Assembly (NCBI GenBank): GCA_942490705.1
Contig: CALNXY010000012.1
Span: forward strand, 434,001-498,000
Origin: JAGRCP01 sp942490705
Lineage (GTDB): Bacteria > Chloroflexota > Anaerolineae > Caldilineales > Caldilineaceae
DNA: 64,000 bases
Direction: 5' to 3'
A model generated the notes under the pieces. That model was given only the letters and a program-made list of their open reading frames with translations. It did not search any database and had not been told where the DNA came from. Shown piece by piece: positions 53,029 through 62,869 of this stretch. Each line of letters begins with the position of its first letter. Positions within the stretch are counted from its first letter, which is position 1. Position numbers and translations under genes: made by a program.

Positions 53029-53682
53029 GAACTATTCCTCGCCTTCGTGAATCGGGATGATCAATCTCTTAACTGCTCCATCAAACTTTCCTACGGTACG
53101 TGCAATCGTCTCTGAAAGCTGTATGGTCGCTTGCACTATCCAAACCAAAACAAGCGCATTGCTCGCTCCATGACTTGTCCGCAACCGATCCCATAGAGTC
53201 GAGAAGCCGATAATCTATTCCCGGCCTGCAATCGTCGCTCGATCTTTTCCGTACAATTCTCGTTGGCATATTATAGGGAGTGTGCTACAATCTGATGGAT
53301 GATTGTAGGTCGAAAACAGCGCGCTTATGTCTTCTTTGGCCTGGCGGTGACGATTTCTAGTCGCTGTCTCAATCAGATCACTCCATAACCCGGTCATTAC
53401 TGCACCTGTGGCGATTATGCCAGACCTTCGATCCTGGTATGCTGACCGGTACAAAGATCAAGTTAAGACGAACAGTGACCCCCACCGTGTTGAGAATTTG
53501 ACATTGATTTTTTTTGCGGCTAAACGTGGCCCGTGGCGATTTGATGTCTGCCGCCAATCGGGTTGCGCTGCCGTTTGTTGTGCGTCCAATATGGATGGTT
53601 GATTCGTTTCAGAAATCGGTAGTTTCAAAACCAGACCTCTTAATTGCTTCGTTATACTAATTATTGAAGGAGTCCATACAAC
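53029..53682. promoter_or_regulatory. 654-bp upstream region of the fasciclin surface protein
   Basis: No gene is supported. A -10-like TATTAT at 53269 is followed by AGGGAGTGTGC, matching the form at 48480. TACAAT follows at 53286-53291. Nearer to the gene, TTATACT (about 53652) and GAAGGAG upstream of ATG 53683 give the likely start signals. Confidence 0.45.
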
Positions 53683-56547
53683 ATGGCAAGACGTCACGCT
53701 TTTCTGATTGCCGTCATCGCGCTGGTGCTGATGGCAGCAGTGCCGATGATCGTCTCCGCTCAGTTCACGCCCGAGATTTTTGCGGTGGACCAGGATGTCG
53801 TGGATGGTACGGTCAACATCACCCGCGCGACCGTGAACGGCGATGGTTGGGTAGCCGTTCACGCGGATGCCGATGGCGCGCCCGGCGATGTGATTGGCTA
53901 TGCGCCCGTAATGGATGGCGTGAACGCCAATGTCAAGGTCGAGGTTGATCCCGACGCCGTGACAGATAGCCTCTATGCAGCGCTCTATATGGACGAAGGC
54001 GCAGCCGGCGAGTTTGAGGCCCCCGATCCTGACGTTCCGGTACTGGTGGGTGACGAAGCAGTTATCACGTCATTTCAGGTGACCGGCATTGCCGAAACCA
54101 TCATCGGTACAGCCAGGGAAGCCGGTGGCTTCAGCACCCTGCTGGCGGCTGTCGACGCCGCGGGCCTCACCAAGACGCTCCAGGGCGCGGGGCCGTTCAC
54201 GGTCTTTGCACCAAGCGATGACGCATTTGCTGCGCTGCCGGAAGGCACTGTCGACGGCTTGCTGGAGGACCTGGATACGTTGACCCAGGTGTTGAACTTC
54301 CATGTGCTGCCGGAGCGTCTGGCTGCAGCTGATATTGCCGACGGCGCTGAAGCAACCACTGCGCAGGGCGAAAATGTGACCTTTGGCGTTGGGGATGGCG
54401 TTACGGTAGCCGGTGCGCCGATTTCCGCTACGGACATCGAAACGTCCAACGGTATTATCCACGTGATTGATTCCGTTATTCTTCCTCCTGCGATTGCTGA
54501 GGCCCTTGGCCTGGGCGCGGAAGAAGCGACGGTCGAAGAAGAAGAGGAAGAGCCTGAAGTGCCGGCCAGCATCAGCAACGGTGGTCAGGTCTCTGATGGC
54601 ACAACCATGATCGTCGACGCTGTAGAAGCGGCCGTCGACGGTTGGGTCGCCATTCGTGCAGACGATGGTTTCCAGCCCGGCGAAGTGCTCGGGTATGCCG
54701 CTGTGCCTGCCGGTGTTAGCGAGGGCGTTGAGGTCACGTTGGATACGCCTTTGACCGAAGGCCAATTGCTTTATGCCAGCCTGCATGTGGATGACGGCGA
54801 AATTGGCGTCTTTGAGTATCCCGACGCCGACCCGGTTGCCATGTTCCAGCAGTCGCCGGTTAGCGTGCCCTTCAATGCATTGATGGGACAGGTAGAGGCC
54901 GCTGCAACTGAGGAAGAAGAGGAAGAACCTGAAGTGCCCGCCAGCATTGAGGCCGGCTTCCAGGAGACCGACGGCGCAACCGTGATCGTGGGCGCTGTCG
55001 AAGCGGCTGCTGACGGCTGGGTCGCCATCCGCGCTGACGATGCCTTCCAGCCTGGCGAAGTGTTGGGATTTGTAGCGGTACCTGCCGGCATTAGCGAAGA
55101 CGTCGAAGTGGCGCTGGATACCCCGCTAGGCGAGGGCCAATTGATCCACGCCAGCCTGCATGTGGATGACGGTGAAATTGGTGTCTTCGAGTACCCGGAT
55201 GCCGATCCTGTCGCCATGTTCCAGCAGTCGCCGGTGAGTAAGCCCTTCAACATCGCGCTCGCTGTTGCAGTCGAAGAGGCCGAAGCCGAGATGACGCCGG
55301 AGCCGACCGAAGAAGCCACGGAAGAGGCCGAGGCCGAAATGACGCCGGAGCCGACCGAAGAAGCCACGGAAGAGGCCGAGGCCGAAATGACGCCGGAAGA
55401 GGCCGAGGCCGAAATGACGCCGGAGCCGACCGAGGAAGCCACGGAAGAGGCCGAAGCCGAGATGACGCCGGAGCCGACCGAAGAAGCCACGGAAGAGGCC
55501 GCCGGACGCCGGAGCCGACCGAGGAAGCCACGGAAGAGGCCGAAGCCGAGATGACGCCGGAGCCGACCGAGGAAGCCACGGAAGAGGCCGAGGCCGAAAT
55601 GACGCCGGAGCCGACCATGGAAGCAGCCGAAGAGGCCGCGTGCATGGACATCGTTGACACAGCAGTCGCCGGTGGATTCGGTACGCTGGTCGAAGCTGTT
55701 CAGGCCGCGGGTCTGGTTGAGACGCTCCAGGGTGAAGGTCCCTTCACGGTCTTCGCACCGACGGACGACGCGTTTGCTGCGCTGCCTGAGGGCACTCTTG
55801 AAGGCTTGCTGGCTGATCCCGAAGGCGCGCTCAAGCAGGTGTTGCTCTACCATGTCGTAGCCGACAAGCTCATGGCCGACGACATTGCCAAGATCGGCTC
55901 GAGCGTGACCGCACAAGGCCAATCTGTTACGTTTACAATGGATGGCGAAAGCGTGATGGTGAATGATGCCAACGTCACTGCTGCTGACATTGAAGCGTGC
56001 AACGGCGTGATTCACGTCATCGACAAGATCATCGTGCCGGCCTTGGCGCCGACGGAAGAAGCCGAGGCAGAGATGACGCCGGAGCCGACCGAGGAAGCCA
56101 TGGAAGAGGCCGAAGCAGAGATGACGCCGGAGCCGACCGAGGAAGCCACGGAAGAGGCCGAAGCAGAGATGACGCCGGAGCCGACCGAGGAAGCCATGGA
56201 GGAAGCCGATGCGGAGATGACGCCGGAGCCGACCGAAGAAGCCACGGAAGAGGCCGAAGCAGAGATGACGCCGGAGCCGACCGAGGAAGCCATGACGCCG
56301 GAGGAAGGAAGCCATGGAAGAAGCCGAGGCAGAGATGACGCCGGAGCCGACCGAGGAAGCCATGGAAGAAGCCGAGGCAGAGATGACGCCGGAGCCGACC
56401 GAAGAGGCAATGGAAGATAGCTCGCCCGATGAGTTGCCTGAAACGGGCATGAGCTTGGCCACCGGCGCTGCTACGATTCCCACGGTTTTGCTCGTCACGC
56501 TGGCTCTGGGCGGAATCGCTTTCGCCACCCGCCGTCGTGAAGAATAG
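53683..56547 (+). CDS. LPETG-anchored surface protein with DUF7282 and fasciclin domains, two compensating frameshifts
   Basis: Order: signal peptide (about 1-26), DUF7282-like domain (about 30-115), fasciclin domain 1 (GGFSTLLAAVDAAGLTKTL...GPFTVFAPSDDAFAALP...NGIIHVIDSVILPP), two near-identical DUF7282-like domains (about 300-400 and 420-520), an acidic repeat (EAEMTPEPTEEATEE), fasciclin domain 2 (GPFTVFAPTDDAFAALP), a second repeat tract, then LPETG, a hydrophobic helix and RRRE. The LPxTG end indicates sortase anchoring. A net shift near 55500 (7 bp shorter than other units) and another near 56296-56310 move the frame and restore it, so as given translation stops at 55554. Without them the product is 954 residues. 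The domains suggest cell adhesion. Confidence 0.85.
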
Positions 56548-56597
56548 TGACATCACTGACAATGCCTTGCTTGCAAGCATGTGTCATTGAAGATTGA

Positions 56598-56644
56598 GTA
56601 ATGAATGCGGTGCTAGAGACTGTCTCTAGCACCGCATTCATTAC
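56598..56644. terminator. 22-bp perfect hairpin after the surface protein gene
   Basis: GTAATGAATGCGGTGCTAGA... (56598-56619) pairs fully with 56623-56644 around a 3-nt loop. The A/T-rich ends resemble an intrinsic terminator, though a proper T-run is missing. Confidence 0.7.
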
Positions 56645-56960
56645 TGCCACGGCTGCGTTGACAAGCAAAGTACGAGCCTGTATACTGCCGACCGTGTGAA
56701 CCGAAACAATAGATGGCCTCAGATCGATCCGCCGGGTCGCTCGGCGTTCGAATCAAGTAGATTTACCGCAACGGAAATCAATCAGCCGACACTTCATCGC
56801 TTAACACCATTACTTCTTTTTTTGGCGCACTCTTGTTACGCATCTTCTGGTTAGGCGCCTAGTCCTCCACATCGTTGTGGCCTCGATCGAGGACGATTAG
56901 AGCTGTTTTTTTACCAATCTTTATTCAACAGAATCGTATCAACATCGAGAGGAGCATACG
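56645..56960. other. Upstream region of the BMP importer operon
   Basis: No gene is seen in these 316 bp. A tRNA-like GTTCGAATC at 56746 is not part of a cloverleaf. GAGAGGAG lies 7 nt before the BMP gene ATG. Confidence 0.4.
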
Positions 56961-58214
56961 ATGCGCAGCAACCGACTTTGGCTTGTTTTAAGCTTACTGG
57001 TCGTATTTGGCTTGCTTTTCAGTGCTTGCGCGGCGCCAGCCGCGCCGGCCAGCAGCGGCGAGGCCGGCGAAGCCGCAGACGCGCCGGCAGCCGATTCGGG
57101 CGTCCAGATCCCCGAGATTGAAGAAGGCAAATTCAATGTGGCGTTTGTTTACGTCGGACCGGTTGGCGATGGCGGTTGGACCTACGCCCACAACGAAGGC
57201 CGCGAATATCTGGAAGCCGAACTGGGCGACCAGGTGGCGACTTCCTATCTCGAAAGCGTACCAGAGGGCGCTGACGCAGAACGCGTGATTCGCAACTTGG
57301 CGCGTAAGGGCTTTGACGCCGTTTTCACGACTTCGTTTGGCTACATGGATGCCACCGAACTGGTTGCAGAAGAATTTCCGGACAGCTATTTTGTGCATGT
57401 CTCCGGCTTCAAGAAGAATGAGCAGAATTTCTCCAATCTCTTCGGCGCGATGGAGAGCATGAAGTATCTGACCGGCATGATCGCTGGCGCACGCGCAGTC
57501 GAAGATGGCAGCAACCGCGTCGGCTACGTAGCCCCGTTCCCCATCCCCGAAGTGATTCGCCACGCCAATGCAACGGCGCTCGGCATGCGCCAAACCTGCC
57601 CCGACTGTGAAATGGACATCCGCTGGATCTTCACCTGGTTCGATCCCGACCTGGAACGCCAGGCGGCTGAATCCATGTTTGATGCCGGCGCTTCTGTTGT
57701 TATCACCGGCGCCGACACGCCCGGTCCGGTTCAGGTTGCCGGTGAACGCGACCTCTATGGCGTTGGCTACGATTCCAGCAACGCCTGCGAAGTGGATACT
57801 GACGCCTGTCTGACCACGCCTTACTGGAACTGGGGACCCTTCTACGTCGAACTGGTTCAATCCATGATCGACGGCAGCTTCGCTGGCGATGATATCTACT
57901 TCGATGTCGACAGCGGCGCGTTGGGCCTGCTTGGCTTCATGGAGGGGCAGGAACCCTTCCCCGGCGTGCCCGAAAGTGTCATTCCCCAAGTAGAAGAATT
58001 GCTGGCTCAGATGGAAGCCGGCGACTTCACCCGCTTTGATGTCTTCACCGGGCCAATCAACGACAACAAGGGTGAGATCATTGTGCCGGAGGGCGTTGTT
58101 CTGACTCAGTCTGATCTGGAAGGTCTGAGCGGCATCGAAGGACGCGAGGACTGCACCATTTGTATGAGTTGGCTAGCCGAAGGCGTTGTTGCCGATGCGC
58201 AGATTCCTGAGTAG
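56961..58214 (+). CDS. BMP-family substrate-binding lipoprotein
   Basis: The lipoprotein signal LLVVFGLLFSAC (Cys23) is followed by an Ala/Pro linker and the BMP (PnrA/Med-like) fold: FVYVGPVGDGGWTYAHNEGREYL, the substrate loop TTSFGYMDATELVAEEFPD, HVSGFK and FGAMESMKYLTGMIAGARA. BMP proteins bind purine nucleosides or related heterocycles outside the cell and pass them to a CUT2-like ABC transporter. The ATPase and both permeases follow on the same strand, so the importer is complete. The substrate is inferred from the family. Confidence 0.9.
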   Translation: MRSNRLWLVLSLLVVFGLLFSACAAPAAPASSGEAGEAADAPAADSGVQIPEIEEGKFNVAFVYVGPVGDGGWTYAHNEGREYLEAELGDQVATSYLESVPEGADAERVIRNLARKGFDAVFTTSFGYMDATELVAEEFPDSYFVHVSGFKKNEQNFSNLFGAMESMKYLTGMIAGARAVEDGSNRVGYVAPFPIPEVIRHANATALGMRQTCPDCEMDIRWIFTWFDPDLERQAAESMFDAGASVVITGADTPGPVQVAGERDLYGVGYDSSNACEVDTDACLTTPYWNWGPFYVELVQSMIDGSFAGDDIYFDVDSGALGLLGFMEGQEPFPGVPESVIPQVEELLAQMEAGDFTRFDVFTGPINDNKGEIIVPEGVVLTQSDLEGLSGIEGREDCTICMSWLAEGVVADAQIPE

Positions 58215-58255
58215 CGGCCGCAAGGTCAACGAGCGTCTCTTGCATTGAATTGCAA

Positions 58256-58342
58256 TAGAACGCGGATCTAGCGGATCGAGCGGATGAGCGCTGATCCTTA
58301 AATGATCGGCGCGTTTCGATCGTCTGCCAGATCCGCGTTCTA
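58256..58342. repeat. 87-bp palindromic dispersed repeat (copy 2)
   Basis: Perfect 14-bp inverted ends TAGAACGCGGATCT (58256-58269) and its complement (58329-58342) with internal GCGGATCGAGCGGAT and GATCGGCGCGTTTCGATC. It matches the element at 20098-20193 in its ends but differs inside. It separates the BMP gene from its ATPase gene. Confidence 0.85.
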
Positions 58343-58397
58343 GTTGCTTGTGGTGCTGCTGTTCCATTCCTTGCCTTTCAGTTGACTGGACCCTGTA

Positions 58398-59936
58398 ATG
58401 CCCGATTCAGCCCCAGCATTTGAACTGCGTCATATCACCAAGCGCTTTCCAGGCGTGCTGGCCAGCGACAACGTGAGCTTTTCGGCGGAAAAAGGCGAAA
58501 TCCACGCGCTATTGGGCGAAAATGGGGCCGGAAAGTCGACCCTGATGAATGTCCTCACCGGTCTCTATCACCCGGATGAGGGCGAAATTTTCATCGACGG
58601 TCGGCGTATGCGCTTCAATTCACCAGGCGACGCCATTGCGGCAGGGGTTGGTATGGTTCATCAGCACTTCATGCTGGTGCCCGTACAGACCGTAGCCGAG
58701 AACATTATCTTGGGCCTCCGTGGCATTAGCTTCGTGCTCGACAACGACAAGATAAATGCCGAGGTGACGCGCATCAGCGCCCAATATGGCCTGCCCATTG
58801 ATCCCCAGGCCAAGATTTGGCAGCTCTCTGTGGGCGAGCAGCAGCGAGTCGAAATCATTAAGATGCTCTACCGTGGTGCGCAGATTCTCATTTTGGACGA
58901 GCCGACTGCCGTGCTCACGCCGCAAGAAACCGAAGGCTTTTTCAAGACCCTCAAGGAGATGACGGATGAGGGCAAAACCATCGTCTTCATCAGCCACAAG
59001 CTGGATGAAGTGATCTCGATTGCGGATCGCATCACCGTTTTGCGCCACGGTGCTAATGTGGCCACTGTTCCCGCTGCAGGGATGACAAAACCCGAACTCG
59101 CCAGCCTCATGGTCGGGCGCCAGGTGCTCTTCCACATCGACAAGCCGATCACAAAGCCGGGGGAGCCGCGCCTTGTACTGGAGCAGGTCAATGCGCTGGA
59201 TAACAAGGGGCTACCCGCGCTGGTCGATCTTTCCCTTGCCGTACGCTCGGGCGAAATTGTGGGAGTGGCCGGCGTGGCGGGTAATGGACAACGGGAATTG
59301 GCCGAGGTCATCTGTGGCATGCGCGAAACCACGGGCGGTCAGATCGAGGTCGGAGCAGATGAAGTGGCGGATGCTGCGCCGATCGTGGTGATCGAGGCGG
59401 GCGTTGCCTATGTGCCGGAAGATCGTGGCGCGGTGGGCAGCGCGCCCAATCTCTCCGTCGCCGAGAATATGGCCCTGAAATCGTATCGACGGCCGCCAAT
59501 CGGCGGACGCCTCTTCATGAATCGCAAGACCATGCGCGATCGCGCCGTTGAATTAATCAAACGGTTCGACATCTCCACGCCCGGTCCCGACACGCCGGCG
59601 CGCAAGCTGAGCGGCGGCAACCTGCAAAAGGTGATCCTGGCCCGGGAGATCTCCAGCAATCCCCAAGTGATCATTGCCGCCTATCCGACGCGCGGCCTGG
59701 ACATCGGTGCGACTGAGAATGTGCGCAACATTTTGGTTGATGAGCGCAACGGTGGCGTTGCCATTTTGCTCATCTCCGAAGACCTCGATGAGGTTTTTGC
59801 CCTCTCCGATCGCATTGCGGTCCTCTACGAGGGCGAAATCGTGGGGATCTTACCCCGGGCAGAGGCCGATCGGGAGAGGGTGGGGTTGATGATGGCCGGT
59901 GAGCCGGTTGCAGCCCCCTCACCAGAAAAGATCTAA
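58398..59936 (+). CDS. Double-ATPase subunit of the BMP-type importer
   Basis: The 512-residue protein carries two ABC domains. The first is complete: GENGAGKSTLMNVLTG, LSVGEQQRVEI, ILILDEPTAVLTPQE and VFISHKLDE. The second has the usual altered Walker A (VAGNGQRELAEV), LSGGNLQKVILAREI and VIIAAYPTRGLDIG, as in RbsA- and YufO-type ATPases. It powers uptake together with the BMP lipoprotein and the two permeases downstream. No clear Shine-Dalgarno precedes the ATG. Confidence 0.94.
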   Translation: MPDSAPAFELRHITKRFPGVLASDNVSFSAEKGEIHALLGENGAGKSTLMNVLTGLYHPDEGEIFIDGRRMRFNSPGDAIAAGVGMVHQHFMLVPVQTVAENIILGLRGISFVLDNDKINAEVTRISAQYGLPIDPQAKIWQLSVGEQQRVEIIKMLYRGAQILILDEPTAVLTPQETEGFFKTLKEMTDEGKTIVFISHKLDEVISIADRITVLRHGANVATVPAAGMTKPELASLMVGRQVLFHIDKPITKPGEPRLVLEQVNALDNKGLPALVDLSLAVRSGEIVGVAGVAGNGQRELAEVICGMRETTGGQIEVGADEVADAAPIVVIEAGVAYVPEDRGAVGSAPNLSVAENMALKSYRRPPIGGRLFMNRKTMRDRAVELIKRFDISTPGPDTPARKLSGGNLQKVILAREISSNPQVIIAAYPTRGLDIGATENVRNILVDERNGGVAILLISEDLDEVFALSDRIAVLYEGEIVGILPRAEADRERVGLMMAGEPVAAPSPEKI

Positions 59937-60128
59937 TTGTGCCAAGCCGTACTTGGGTCGCCGCCGCCTGAGCCTGTCGAAGGCAGAGGCAGTCGCCTGA
60001 GCGAAAACCATGATCTTGCAAAGACTTCGGTTTGAATCTGCGAAGATTCGCCTAATCCGTTTCATCCGCGTTCCATCGTGCCCAGACCTGAATAACTGAC
60101 TATTTTTCTGGATTTGTGAGCTGGCTAC
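59937..60128. other. 192-bp intergenic region with repeat fragments
   Basis: It interrupts the importer operon. It contains the motif CCTGAGCCTGTCGAAGGC (59967-59984), shared with 39521, and a fragment resembling the CGCGGAT repeat family (AATCTGCGAAGATTCGCC and CATCCGCGTTCCAT, 60035-60078). No start codon with a ribosome site other than that at 60129. Confidence 0.5.
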
Positions 60129-61235
60129 ATGAGCGTCGACTCTACACCTCAATCGAATTCTTCACGCAAACGCTTGCGGGTGGAGCGCGTCCAGGAGCAG
60201 CCGCTCTGGCTGGTGATTCTATCGCCCTTCCTTCTGATTGCGGCTGCGTTGCTGGTCGGCGCAGTGCTGCTTGCCATGGCCGGGGCCGATCCGTGGATTG
60301 TTTACCAGCGCATGGCTACCGCAGCGTTCGGCAGTCGCTACGGCTGGTCAGACACCACAATCAAGGCCACGCCGCTGATTTTGGCTTCTTTGGGTGTTTC
60401 CATTGCCTTCCGCATGCGGCTGTGGAACATCGGCGCCGAAGGGCAGATCTACATCGGCGCGTTCTTTGCCACCGGTGTGGCGCTCTTTGTCTTCACGCCT
60501 GAAACGTCGCCGTGGATCCTGCTGTCGACCATGGCCCTGGCCGGTTTTGTGGGTGGTGCGTTTTGGGGCTTCATTCCTGGTTTCCTCAAAGCAAAGCTCA
60601 ACGTCAATGAGATTATCACCACGTTGATGCTCAATTATGTGGCGATTCTCTGGAACAATTACTTCATTTACGGGCCCTGGAGTGAACGGGGTTTTGGGCT
60701 TACGCCCCAATTCCCGCGTAACGCATGGCTGCCTCGCTTTACGGATTTCGGCGAGACTGTGCCTGCATTTCGGGGCCTGACGGTCCATTTTGGGATCTTT
60801 TTGGCGCTGGCGCTGGCCTTGGTCTTGTGGGTCGTCTGGCGGCGGACCAAGTGGGGGTTCGAAGTGAGCATCATTGGTGACAACCCCCAGGCTGCGAAGT
60901 ATGCCGGCATCAACCTTTCGCGCAAGATCATGGTTGTCATGGCGCTAAGTGGCGGCTTTGCCGGCCTGGCGGGCATGACGGAGGTGTCTGGCGTTGTCCA
61001 CCGTCTCCAGGAGCGTTTCTCACCCGGCTACGGCTTCACCGCAATCATCGTGGCCTGGCTGGCCAAGCTCAACCCGCTCGCCATCGTGGTTGTTGCGTAT
61101 CTCTTTGCGGGCCTGCTCGTTGGCGGTGATGAAATCCAGCCAGCCGGCATCGCTCAGCTTTTGCAAGGCGTCATTCTCTTCGTCGTCGTCGGCGGCGAGA
61201 TGATCCTGCGCTATCGCGTGCGCGTCGAACGTTAA
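60129..61235 (+). CDS. BMP-type importer permease 1
   Basis: About eight to ten hydrophobic helices over 368 residues include LRMRLWNIGAEGQIYIGAFFATGVAL, KAKLNVNEIITTLMLNYVAILWNNYFI and GINLSRKIMVVMALSGGFAGLAGMTEVSG, as in NupP/YufP-like nucleoside permeases of the BPD_transp_2 family. The conserved GAEGQIYIGA loop and the NVNEIITTLMLN segment are characteristic. It pairs with the next permease. Confidence 0.92.
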   Translation: MSVDSTPQSNSSRKRLRVERVQEQPLWLVILSPFLLIAAALLVGAVLLAMAGADPWIVYQRMATAAFGSRYGWSDTTIKATPLILASLGVSIAFRMRLWNIGAEGQIYIGAFFATGVALFVFTPETSPWILLSTMALAGFVGGAFWGFIPGFLKAKLNVNEIITTLMLNYVAILWNNYFIYGPWSERGFGLTPQFPRNAWLPRFTDFGETVPAFRGLTVHFGIFLALALALVLWVVWRRTKWGFEVSIIGDNPQAAKYAGINLSRKIMVVMALSGGFAGLAGMTEVSGVVHRLQERFSPGYGFTAIIVAWLAKLNPLAIVVVAYLFAGLLVGGDEIQPAGIAQLLQGVILFVVVGGEMILRYRVRVER

Positions 61236-61275
61236 TGACGGATCGTATTTCAACCTTTTGGACTGTGACTTTGCC

Positions 61276-62226
61276 ATGGAATTAGCCCTTCTGGTCAACT
61301 TGCTGGCTGCCGGCATTCGCTCTGGCACGCCGATTCTCTTTGCCACCATCGGCGAGATCTTTGCCGAACGCTCGGGCGTCCTCAACCTGGGCGTGGAGGG
61401 CATGATGCTTATGGGCGCGATGTCGGCATATGGTGTGGCATACGGCACCGGCAATGCCTGGATTGGCCTGCTGGCCGCCATCGGCGTCGGCGGGCTCATG
61501 GCGCTGCTGCACGCGTTTGTTACCGTGACCCTGCGCGCCGATCAGGTCGTTAGCGGTCTGGCGCTGACCTTTCTGGGGACGGGCATGAGTGCCGTGTTGG
61601 GGGCGCCATTGGTCGAGGTCTACACCGCGCCACGTCTGCCCTCCTTCCCGATTCCTTTCCTTTCACAGATCCCGGTGTTGGGGCCGATCTTCTTCGATCA
61701 CAATGTGGTCGTCTACTTGGGCTTCTTGCTGATTCCGATTTCGTGGTTCTACATCTATCGCACGCGGCCGGGACTGGAACTACGTTCCATTGGCGAATAT
61801 CCCGCGGCTGCCGACACGCTGGGCATCAACGTCATCCGTCAGCGCTATTTCTATGTCGTGCTGGGCGGGATGCTGGCGGGCATGGCCGGGGCCTCGCTAA
61901 GCCTGGCCATCACGCCGCTGTGGATCGAGGGCATGACCGCCGGCGCCGGCTGGATTGCGGTCGGCTTGGTTATCTTTGCCGGCTGGGATCCCATCCGCGG
62001 CGCGCTGGGCGCATACCTCTTTGGCGCGATTCGCCGGCTGCCGCTGGATGCCCAGAATCTGCCATTCTTTCTTCAGAACCCGACGCTGGGCTATTTCATG
62101 AATATGCTGCCCTATCTCTTTACAATCTTCGTGCTGATCCTTAGTTCGCGTGAATCCATGCGCAAGCGCGCCGGCGCGCCGGCCGCGTTGGGCGTGCCCT
62201 ACGTGCGCGAAGAGCGGGGTTCATAG
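61276..62226 (+). CDS. BMP-type importer permease 2
   Basis: The start at ATG 61276 (MELALLVNLLAAGIRSGTPIL) is preferred to a TTG at 61258. The 316-residue protein has the NupQ/YufQ pattern FATIGEIFAERSGVLNLGVEGMMLMGAMSAY, ALTFLGTGMSAVLG, LGINVIRQRYFYVVLGGMLAGMAGASLSL and GAGWIAVGLVIFAGWDPIRGALGAYLFG. It forms the permease heterodimer with the preceding gene, 40 nt upstream. Confidence 0.93.
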   Translation: MELALLVNLLAAGIRSGTPILFATIGEIFAERSGVLNLGVEGMMLMGAMSAYGVAYGTGNAWIGLLAAIGVGGLMALLHAFVTVTLRADQVVSGLALTFLGTGMSAVLGAPLVEVYTAPRLPSFPIPFLSQIPVLGPIFFDHNVVVYLGFLLIPISWFYIYRTRPGLELRSIGEYPAAADTLGINVIRQRYFYVVLGGMLAGMAGASLSLAITPLWIEGMTAGAGWIAVGLVIFAGWDPIRGALGAYLFGAIRRLPLDAQNLPFFLQNPTLGYFMNMLPYLFTIFVLILSSRESMRKRAGAPAALGVPYVREERGS

Positions 62227-62280
62227 GCCATGGTCATTGTCCACATACTTCCCTCACTTTTCCTGATCCGGGGTTGATCT

Positions 62281-62826
62281 ATGCTCCCCCAATCACATAT
62301 CGCCTATACCTGGCTGACCTTAAGCCTGGCCCAAGACACGCTCGACATCGCACCCGATGCCGACTATCGGCTGGTCGCGCTGGCGGCCATGGGGGCAGAT
62401 CTTGTCGACAAGCCGCTGGCCTGGGCTTACTTCTATGACAGGCATAAATCGGCCGTTCTTTTCGCCCACACGCTCATTGCCTATGCGGCAGTGGCCTGGC
62501 TTACGCTGCACCGCTTTCCCCGTCTGCGCTTGTTGGGCGTAGCTTTTCTTGGTCACGCGCTCCTCGATCGGATCTGGCTGTTTCGGGATACCTTCTACTG
62601 GCCCCTGCGCGGCTGGCGTTTCCACGAGTGGAAGAAGCAGGGCTCGGAGCAGGAAAAAATCGGTAATGCCTACTGGCATGCCTTTACGCGCCGGCCGGAG
62701 TTGTGGGGGTGGGAAGTGGGCGGTCTGCTGGCGCTTGGCTATTTCGTTTGGCGCTATCGGCTGTGGAAGCGCGCCAATCTCATCTCCTTCGTCTTGACAG
62801 GACGGCCGCGTAAGTATCCGCAGTAG
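62281..62826 (+). CDS. YdjM-like membrane-bound metal-dependent hydrolase family protein
   Basis: The 181-residue protein begins SHIAYTWLTLSL, with GADLVDKPLAWA, FAHTLIAYAAVAWL and GHALLDRIWLF. The His and Asp positions are those of the YdjM/DUF457 (LexA-binding, inner-membrane hydrolase-like) family, which has several membrane helices. The function is poorly known. It follows the importer by 54 nt and may share its transcript, but a functional link is not evident. Confidence 0.75.
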   Translation: MLPQSHIAYTWLTLSLAQDTLDIAPDADYRLVALAAMGADLVDKPLAWAYFYDRHKSAVLFAHTLIAYAAVAWLTLHRFPRLRLLGVAFLGHALLDRIWLFRDTFYWPLRGWRFHEWKKQGSEQEKIGNAYWHAFTRRPELWGWEVGGLLALGYFVWRYRLWKRANLISFVLTGRPRKYPQ

Positions 62827-62857
62827 CGGCCATTTACCGGGCGTGCAAGCGCCATGA

Positions 62858-62863
62858 TACAAT
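62858..62863 (+). promoter_or_regulatory. -10 element placed for a leaderless flippase mRNA
   Basis: TACAAT (in GATACAAT) ends 6 nt before ATG 62870; a TTACCG-like -35 lies 18 bp upstream. No ribosome binding site precedes the gene. The layout copies that of tlyA. Confidence 0.5.
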
Positions 62864-62869
62864 CGCGTC

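Noticed and set aside
55260..56420. Repeats in the fasciclin gene considered as a DNA satellite
   Set aside because: They keep a three-base pattern encoding EAEMTPEPTEEA and sit between coding domains.
56740..56765. GTTCGAATC resembling a tRNA T-loop
   Set aside because: Flanking bases do not form a T-stem, and no acceptor or anticodon arm can be folded around it.
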